A DNA stretch of 11,935 bases from Helicobacteraceae bacterium (GTDB lineage: Bacteria; Campylobacterota; Campylobacteria; Campylobacterales; Sulfurimonadaceae). Shown in pieces: positions 7,510-11,935 of the stretch. The position numbers and the translations under genes were made by a program. The notes beneath the pieces were generated by a model. It saw only the letters and a program-made list of their open reading frames with translations. It was not told the origin of the DNA and did not search any database. Position 1 is the stretch's first letter. Every line of letters begins with the position of its first letter. The DNA lies in contig CANMHZ010000019.1 of the NCBI GenBank assembly GCA_947497635.1, positions 1-11,935 of the forward strand, read 5' to 3'.

Positions 7510-7850
7510 TCTTCACCCCTTAAAGGATGTTGGAGAGAATCTTCATCGAGATAAAGCCCTTTTTGCGCCCCCTCCACTGTTAATCCGAACATATCGACAA
7601 TCTCTCGCTCCCCCATAATACTAGAGGGGATAAGTGCTAACACAGAGGGGATAGGTGTCTCATAATCACTAAGGGCATAATAGATAACAACCTCATCTTT
7701 GACCCCGTATTTGGAAAAAATCCATTGCAGTTCAATTTTCCCCTCCCCTAAATCAATACCGTTGACACTCAAAAAATGCCATTCTTTGGGTTTATAAAAA
7801 GCCTCTATATCCGAGAGGAGCGTGGGGAGTGTGGTTTCAATTTTCGTCAT
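7506..7850 (-). CDS. echD: Ech-type hydrogenase NuoC-like subunit (EchD)
   Basis: A 114-residue hydrophilic subunit related to the 30-kDa subunit of complex I (NuoC) and to EchD. The C-terminal part carries the family signature as GEREIVDMFGLTVEG, then a spaced PLRGEE end matching the usual HPxLRR region in shortened form. I start it at ATG 7848-7850, which has AAGG about 7 bases upstream and overlaps echC by 14 bases; the longer reading adds 20 residues unlike the family and would overlap echC by 74 bases. It is much shorter than NuoC (about 200 residues), in keeping with EchD. It has no cofactor site and serves as a structural subunit between EchC and EchE. Placement between echC and echE matches the order of echABCDEF in Methanosarcina barkeri. 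Confidence 0.87.
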   Translation of the reverse strand: MTKIETTLPTLLSDIEAFYKPKEWHFLSVNGIDLGEGKIELQWIFSKYGVKDEVVIYYALSDYETPIPSVLALIPSSIMGEREIVDMFGLTVEGAQKGLYLDEDSLQHPLRGEE

Positions 7851-8364
7851 TATGTACCTTTTTTGCCATATTAAGGCGACTGAGTTTGTTACCAATTGTC
7901 TCGATTGCACCGAAAAGTTTGAATGGTTTTTCGATCTCTTTACTCTTAGCTTCGAGAATTTCTAACGCTTTCACCAATCCATCAATGATAAGTTGAGGCG
8001 AGGATGCACATCCAGGGACATAGACATCAACGGGGATATAGCGGTCAATCCCATCTTCTGTATTGACCATCCCCCGAAATACTCCCCCCGTTGCCGTACA
8101 CGATCCCACGGCTACAACAACCTTGGGTTCAGGGATTTGAGTATAAAGTTCAACAAGACGTTCACGAGAACGATACGTAACAGGACCCGTCACCAAAAAT
8201 ATATCGGACTGCTTCGGGTTTCCCGTATTGATCACCCCAAACCGTTCCAAATCAAACTTCGGTGCCAATGATGCCAAAATCTCAATGTCGCACCCATTAC
8301 AGCTTCCTGCGTTATAGTGTAAAATCCACGGTGATTTTTTACGAAACGTTGTAAAGAATTTCAC
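7837..8364 (-). CDS. echC: Ech-type hydrogenase small subunit (NuoB/EchC), proximal [4Fe-4S]
   Basis: A 175-residue subunit of the NuoB/EchC/CooL family, carrying the proximal [4Fe-4S] cluster that wires the Ni-Fe centre of EchE to EchF. Four candidate ligands are present: C22 and C25 in GSCNGC, C89 in VGSCTATGG and C119 in PGCASSP, which is the group 4 hydrogenase pattern (complex I NuoB has adjacent cysteines at the first site). The start codon is GTG at 8362-8364, overlapping the echB stop as GTGA, with AGGAG 7 bases upstream; no nearby ATG would keep the GSCNGC region at the right depth. The C-terminal 40 residues are charged and helical. It is much shorter than the small subunit fused in the gene at 3557-5980, and the two are clearly different hydrogenase classes. 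Confidence 0.93.
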   Translation of the reverse strand: MKFFTTFRKKSPWILHYNAGSCNGCDIEILASLAPKFDLERFGVINTGNPKQSDIFLVTGPVTYRSRERLVELYTQIPEPKVVVAVGSCTATGGVFRGMVNTEDGIDRYIPVDVYVPGCASSPQLIIDGLVKALEILEAKSKEIEKPFKLFGAIETIGNKLSRLNMAKKVHNDEN

Positions 8365-9179
8365 AGCAGAACTCCTAAAATATTGATAATAGCCAAACTC
8401 ATCGCCACACCATAAACGATTTTGAGCATATCCGCCGTATGGACACGGGCGGTCGCATTATCGACAAGATTTACCACTAAAAATGTTCCTGCTACCAAAA
8501 CCGCCCCAAGCCAGTACGACTCACCACCAAAAAGGAAAACAAAACTATAGATGAAGATATATTCGAGAAAACGGGACATATAGAGAAATTCGTAAAAAAC
8601 GCCACTGTACTCGATCTCGATCCCTCCGACAATCTCCTGATGCGCTTCTCCTACATCAAAAGGAGATTTTTTCACTTTAATAGGGACGATAATCAACAGT
8701 GCGACAAAAAGCAGTGGTAATTGATGCCAGTAACCGCCCCCTTGAAGAATCGTCGATATTTCAAAACTCCCCGAAATTAGATAAAAGCCAACCGCCACCA
8801 CGATCAATATAGGCTCATACGCCACCACCATCAACAATTCACGATTGGCACCCAAATGGGAGTAAACCGAACGGACACTGTAACCCGCCAAAATAAGGAG
8901 GATTTGGGCAAAGAGGTGCAAAAAGATGATATAAAGGAGATTCCATCCCAAAAAAATCGCTGCGACGGTAAACCACAATACCAAGAAGTGGGCAACCGCC
9001 AACAAGGCATGAGGGGCATGGATGATCAATGTTCGCTTATCGAGAAGCTTAAACATATCATAAAAAGGTTGTAACAAGGGGGGACCTTGACGACGTTGCA
9101 TCCTTGCTCGTAATACTCGCTCCCCTCCGTAGATCAATCCACCCAACAGCGGTGCTAGTAGTATCCATATCCACGTCAT
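8361..9179 (-). CDS. echB: Ech-type hydrogenase membrane subunit (NuoH/EchB)
   Basis: A 272-residue integral membrane protein related to NuoH, HyfC and EchB, with about seven to eight hydrophobic helices. Conserved cytoplasmic loops are visible: ERVLRARMQRRQGPP near residues 20-34, ELLMVVAYEP (residues 114-123), and the KSPFDVGEAHQEIVGG segment followed by EYSG. The many acidic residues in the last loop belong to the ion-channel entry (E-channel) of the complex I family. It joins the hydrophilic hydrogenase module to the antiporter-like EchA and is needed for coupling electron transfer to proton or sodium movement. The start ATG overlaps the echA stop (ATGA) and its own TGA overlaps the GTG of echC, so translation of the three genes is coupled. 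Hydropathy was judged by eye, so the helix number is approximate. Confidence 0.93.
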   Translation of the reverse strand: MTWIWILLAPLLGGLIYGGERVLRARMQRRQGPPLLQPFYDMFKLLDKRTLIIHAPHALLAVAHFLVLWFTVAAIFLGWNLLYIIFLHLFAQILLILAGYSVRSVYSHLGANRELLMVVAYEPILIVVAVGFYLISGSFEISTILQGGGYWHQLPLLFVALLIIVPIKVKKSPFDVGEAHQEIVGGIEIEYSGVFYEFLYMSRFLEYIFIYSFVFLFGGESYWLGAVLVAGTFLVVNLVDNATARVHTADMLKIVYGVAMSLAIINILGVLL

Positions 9180-10933
9180 GATAAAACTCCAATAAAGGCT
9201 ACTGCGACAAATAACATTCCAAAACTCCAGTAAATCATTTGCCGTACTCGTATCGACGGTTCATAATAGACCAATGCCGCATCGAAAAGCTCTTTCTCAC
9301 CGCAATGGTAGGGTTGAATACGATCATACTGTTCCATCCTTTTCACCATAGAAGGCAATAGTATCACCACTAAAAGAGGCAGTGCCAGCCACGCGATAAA
9401 GAGATTCTTTTGGAGTACAATAAATCCAAGACTTACCGCAATACTGTACAGAGTAAGCAACCACAACGGGATACTAAAACCATACGGTAAATATTCTTTC
9501 TCAGAGGGGTGAATGTCGCAAGGGGACGAGAGAATCGCGGAGGCAACTTTGAAATACAGCAATACCAGCAAGGCACTCCCAATGACAAGGGACAACACCA
9601 CAATTAACAAAAGAGGACGTTCACGAAGAAGCGATGAAATCGACGTTATCGCCAAAAGTTTCCCCATAAAAAGACCAAAAGGGGGCAATGTCAATGAGAC
9701 AAATCCAAAGAGGATAAAGCCCACTGTTTTAGGAGCTCTATGCACCAGTCCTTTCATCTCCTCGATACTTTTAACATGATACTGTTTTTCCAATACCCCA
9801 GCACTAAGAAACAGCAACGCTTTTGAGAGGGCATGAAATACCATTAGCACCATAGCAAGCGTCATACTCTCTTTCGTTCCTATCGCTGCCAATGCCATCA
9901 TCAGACCCAACAGTGCCACAGTGGAATACCCCAATATCTCTTTAAAAACAAAACGAGACAAGGCTAGATACGACGCTGCTACAAACACAAGAGCCCCCGT
10001 CACACTAAAGAAATTTCCCAGGAGTGTAGAGCCCAACACGGGTGCTAATTTCAAAATAAGATACGGAGCGATCTTCACCATCGTCGCCGAATGAAGCATC
10101 GCACTCACAGGTGTAGGGGCAACCATCGCCCCCAATAACCACCCCTCGAAAGGGAGTGCTGCCCCTTTTACCAGTGCCGAAAGAGAAAGTAACGCTACTG
10201 CAAAGAGAACCATCCCCCCCGAACTCTTCAGCAAGGTATCAAACATTACGGTTCCAAACCCTTCAATCGCGACCAATGCCCCAAGTAAAATTATAACGCC
10301 ACCGATTTGATTCATCCACAGTGCTTTAAGTCCGTTAGCGCGACTGAGCGGATCATTACGAAAGGAGATCAACAGATACGATGCCAATGTTGTCATTTCA
10401 AAAAGGAGAAAGAAAAGGAGAATCGAATTGGCACAAACAATAAGGTTCATAATGGAGATAAAAAGGAGAAGTCCCGCGATGAACAGACTTTTTTTAGTCG
10501 CGGATACAGCCTCATCATGCATATAACGGACAGAATAAAGGACGATAATTCCCCCCACACCATTGATAATCAAAAACATAAATTTGGAGAGGTTATCGAC
10601 GACGATCTCCGCTGATCCTGCTATTGGGGCAATAGATTCTACATATCCATATAAGAGCAGTTGCACCGCTGAGAGGAAAATTACGTTAGCACTTTTAAAT
10701 TTTATCCCTTGATAAAGAAAATAAAGCAACAAAATAATATCCGCAATAACAACCAAAAGATTCATACTGTGGGAAAGCTGAAATGTCACTATTTCAGGAG
10801 AACTATAAAGTAAAAAAGCACTCACAGAGAGTATCACCAAAACAGAAGCGCTGATAAAATAGTGCACCCGCTCAAATGGAAGCAACAACGTAAAAACGGA
10901 AGCAATAATTGGAAGTAAAAAAAGCGTTGACAT
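9176..10933 (-). CDS. echA: Ech-type hydrogenase antiporter-like subunit (NuoL/EchA)
   Basis: A 585-residue polytopic membrane protein of the NuoL/M/N and Mrp antiporter family, with roughly 14-16 transmembrane helices. Residues expected for ion translocation are present: Glu in LLFEMTTLASY (E179), Lys in the TM6 region (K203), Lys in LVKGAALPFEGW (K256), and His and Lys in PTPVSAMLHSATMVKIAP (H281, K287), with a further Lys in HALSKALLFL. It is the only antiporter-type subunit in the operon, as in Ech; Hyf/Hyc-type complexes carry more. ATG at 10931-10933 is chosen because AAAGGG (10939-10944) lies 5 bases upstream; the GTG two codons earlier overlaps that site. It is the first gene of the operon and sits about 23 bases downstream of the predicted transcription start. 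Whether H+ or Na+ is moved cannot be read from the sequence. Confidence 0.92.
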   Translation of the reverse strand: MSTLFLLPIIASVFTLLLPFERVHYFISASVLVILSVSAFLLYSSPEIVTFQLSHSMNLLVVIADIILLLYFLYQGIKFKSANVIFLSAVQLLLYGYVESIAPIAGSAEIVVDNLSKFMFLIINGVGGIIVLYSVRYMHDEAVSATKKSLFIAGLLLFISIMNLIVCANSILLFFLLFEMTTLASYLLISFRNDPLSRANGLKALWMNQIGGVIILLGALVAIEGFGTVMFDTLLKSSGGMVLFAVALLSLSALVKGAALPFEGWLLGAMVAPTPVSAMLHSATMVKIAPYLILKLAPVLGSTLLGNFFSVTGALVFVAASYLALSRFVFKEILGYSTVALLGLMMALAAIGTKESMTLAMVLMVFHALSKALLFLSAGVLEKQYHVKSIEEMKGLVHRAPKTVGFILFGFVSLTLPPFGLFMGKLLAITSISSLLRERPLLLIVVLSLVIGSALLVLLYFKVASAILSSPCDIHPSEKEYLPYGFSIPLWLLTLYSIAVSLGFIVLQKNLFIAWLALPLLVVILLPSMVKRMEQYDRIQPYHCGEKELFDAALVYYEPSIRVRQMIYWSFGMLFVAVAFIGVLS

Positions 10934-10962
10934 TATCACCCTTTCAATACTTAGTTTGGACG

Positions 10963-10990
10963 ATTATAGCACACGTTATAGTGCAATCAA
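10963..10990 (-). promoter_or_regulatory. Sigma-70 promoter of the ech/flavo-hydrogenase operon
   Basis: On the minus strand there is a consensus extended -10 element, TGCTATAAT (10963-10971). TTGATT (10985-10990, 4 of 6 matches to the -35 consensus) lies 16 bases upstream of the TATAAT hexamer. Transcription would begin near 10956, leaving a leader of about 23 bases before echA. This is the best promoter in the window and lies in the only non-coding gap upstream of the nine-kilobase operon. The spacer holds a GCAC-N8-GTGC inverted repeat (10969-10984) that could bind a regulator. Confidence 0.7.
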
Positions 10991-11009
10991 ATAACCAAAA
11001 AGGGGATAG

Positions 11010-11756
11010 CTACTCATGCAACATCCGAATCAAAATATCCACCAAATGAAAATCAAGCTGATGCGACATTTCATGCTTAATGATCATAAGCGCCTCATAG
11101 CTTGTATAACTGTTTCGAAATGTCCGCTTCGTCGTTAACGCATCAAAAATATCGCATACCCCTATCATTTGGGCAAAAGGTGGGATCTCATTTTTCAAAA
11201 GCCCTTTTGGATAGCCTGACCCGTCAAGTTTTTCATGATGCAAAAGGACAGCATTTAAAATGCTAGAATTGGTAATACCGTTTTGTTCTAAAATTGAAAA
11301 GCTGTCTTTCGTATGGTGCTTGATTGATTCAAACTCTTCATGACTTAGACTACCAGGTTTTTCTAGAATGCTGTTCTCCACACGAATTTTCCCAATATCG
11401 TGCAATAAAGCTGCATACGTCAGGTCAACTAATTGTTCATGCGTATAGTGCATCGCATTTCCAAGTAGGGAAGCCATAAAGGCCACATTAACAGAGTGAT
11501 GATGCGTCGTATACTCTTTCTCCATTATCCGCAAAAGAGGGTGCATTACACTATTAGATATCCGCATCATTCCAATGATTTGAACTACACAGGCGTGTAA
11601 TGTATCTTTTGGAAGTTTTTCATCCTTCTGTGTAAAAATATGTTCCATTAAAGAAGCAACAATATGGTAAATAGTCGCCAGTTTCTTTTCAAACGTATTA
11701 GCGAATGAAAGCGCTGCTTCAAGTCTCAGTATGACCGATTTTTTTTTCGAATTCAT
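11010..11756 (-). CDS. HD-GYP domain protein, probable cyclic-di-GMP phosphodiesterase
   Basis: A 248-residue protein with a helical N-terminal part (about 1-80) that I do not recognise and a C-terminal HD-GYP domain. Motifs in order: a histidine run HHH (85-87), LLHDIGK (H119, D120, K123), KHHTKDSFSIL (H147/H148), HHEKLDGSGYPKGL (H173, H174, with GYP at 181-183), and CDIFDALTTKR (D202). The metal-binding histidines and aspartates and the GYP signature are all present, so it is likely to hydrolyse cyclic di-GMP. There is no receiver domain and no membrane segment, so its input is unknown. A run of nine A bases encodes the lysines at codons 4-6. The ribosome binding site before ATG 11754-11756 is weak (purine-rich AAGAGAA). 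It lies downstream of a GGDEF gene end on the same strand. Confidence 0.92.
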   Translation of the reverse strand: MNSKKKSVILRLEAALSFANTFEKKLATIYHIVASLMEHIFTQKDEKLPKDTLHACVVQIIGMMRISNSVMHPLLRIMEKEYTTHHHSVNVAFMASLLGNAMHYTHEQLVDLTYAALLHDIGKIRVENSILEKPGSLSHEEFESIKHHTKDSFSILEQNGITNSSILNAVLLHHEKLDGSGYPKGLLKNEIPPFAQMIGVCDIFDALTTKRTFRNSYTSYEALMIIKHEMSHQLDFHLVDILIRMLHE

Positions 11757-11794
11757 TCGTTCTCTTCTCTTCTTTCGTTAACTCCTATTAAATG

Positions 11795-11812
11795 GAGACA
11801 AAATTTTATCTC
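11795..11812. repeat. 18-base near-perfect palindrome downstream of the GGDEF stop codon
   Basis: GAGACAAAATTTTATCTC reads the same on both strands at 16 of 18 positions. It begins one base beyond the GGDEF stop codon and ends about 39 bases before the HD-GYP start. It has no loop and no T-run on the minus strand, so a protein-binding site is more likely than a terminator; no regulator can be named. Confidence 0.4.
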
Positions 11813-11813
11813 G

Positions 11814-11935
11814 TTACCCTTCAGCCACTCGATTACGCCCTAATTCTTTGGCTTTGTACAAAGCATTATCCACCCGTTGAATTAATCACAGCCCATTTTC
11901 ATTACTACGAACGCAAGCTACTCCAAAACTGGCTG
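11814..11935 (-). pseudogene. C-terminal end of a GGDEF domain gene with in-frame TGA
   Basis: The frame entering from the right edge reads ASFGVACVRSNENGL, then a TGA at 11886-11888, then in the same frame LIQRVDNALYKAKELGRNRV and a TAA at 11814-11816. The two halves together make the normal C-terminus of a GGDEF (diguanylate cyclase) domain, SFGVA followed about ten residues later by the ADxALYxAKxxGRN helix. The spacing is normal, so a single nonsense change fits better than an insertion or deletion. If real, the protein loses its last 23 residues, including the final helix of the fold. TGA is used as a normal stop by several genes in this window, so recoding is unlikely. The GGDEF active-site motif lies outside the window. 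A base-calling error is the main alternative to a pseudogene. Confidence 0.75.

Noticed and set aside
7851..7910. Longer N-terminus for EchD
   Set aside because: It would overlap echC by 74 bases and the extra residues do not fit the family; ATG 7848-7850 has its own ribosome binding site.
5968..10933. A partial respiratory complex I (nuo) cluster
   Set aside because: The large subunit keeps all four Ni-binding cysteines and the small subunit has the hydrogenase GSCNGC pattern. There are no NuoA, J, K, M or N genes, so this is a group 4 hydrogenase.
5968..10933. Formate hydrogenlyase or CO-dependent (Coo) hydrogenase
   Set aside because: No formate dehydrogenase, CooF or CooS gene is present, EchA is of single-antiporter size rather than the very large CooM, and the gene order matches echABCDEF rather than CooMKLXUH.
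11886..11888. TGA read as an amino acid (recoding or selenocysteine)
   Set aside because: Other genes here, such as echA, echB, echC and echD, end in TGA, no selenocysteine-type structure is evident, and GGDEF domains have no catalytic residue at this place.

Overview
The window looks like chromosome from an autotrophic, H2-using member of the Campylobacterota (Sulfuricurvum/Sulfurimonas type). This is inferred from the moderate GC content, the cytoplasmic PAS histidine kinase with an AHQWRQPLN H-box, extended -10 promoters with A/T-rich upstream DNA, and close protein resemblance to known hydrogenase families. No rRNA, tRNA, CRISPR array or insertion sequence was seen, so the genus is not proven.

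Layout. Bases 1-580 (minus) hold two small membrane-associated proteins: a YtxH-like protein cut by the window edge and a DUF948-like protein. A divergent promoter region (581-725) separates them from an orphan PAS histidine kinase (726-1847, plus). The kinase converges, with a 13-base gap, on the end of a long minus-strand operon (10933 down to 1861). Upstream of that operon lie an HD-GYP protein (11010-11756, minus) and, at the right edge, the C-terminal end of a GGDEF gene carrying an in-frame TGA.

The operon is the core of the window. Its first six genes have the order and content of a six-subunit Ech-type (group 4) energy-converting [NiFe]-hydrogenase: echA (NuoL-like ion-translocating subunit), echB (NuoH-like), echC (NuoB-like small subunit), echD (NuoC-like), echE (catalytic large subunit with all Ni-binding cysteines) and echF (two [4Fe-4S] clusters). 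Four of the five junctions overlap. The operon then runs on, again with overlaps, into a second and different hydrogenase. One 807-residue polypeptide fuses a NirB-like FAD/NAD(P) oxidoreductase, a BFD-type [2Fe-2S] domain and a complete [NiFe]-hydrogenase small subunit; it is followed by a classical group 1/2-type large subunit (HydB-like). Neither protein has a Tat signal or membrane anchor, so this second enzyme should be cytoplasmic.

Working model (inference). The soluble flavo-hydrogenase exchanges electrons between H2 and NAD(P)H, while Ech couples H2 and ferredoxin to the ion gradient. Expressed together they would let a reverse-TCA autotroph make both NAD(P)H and reduced ferredoxin from H2, or run an H2-mediated, ion-gradient-linked transhydrogenase. 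The four-part architecture and its co-transcription with Ech are the most interesting content of the window.
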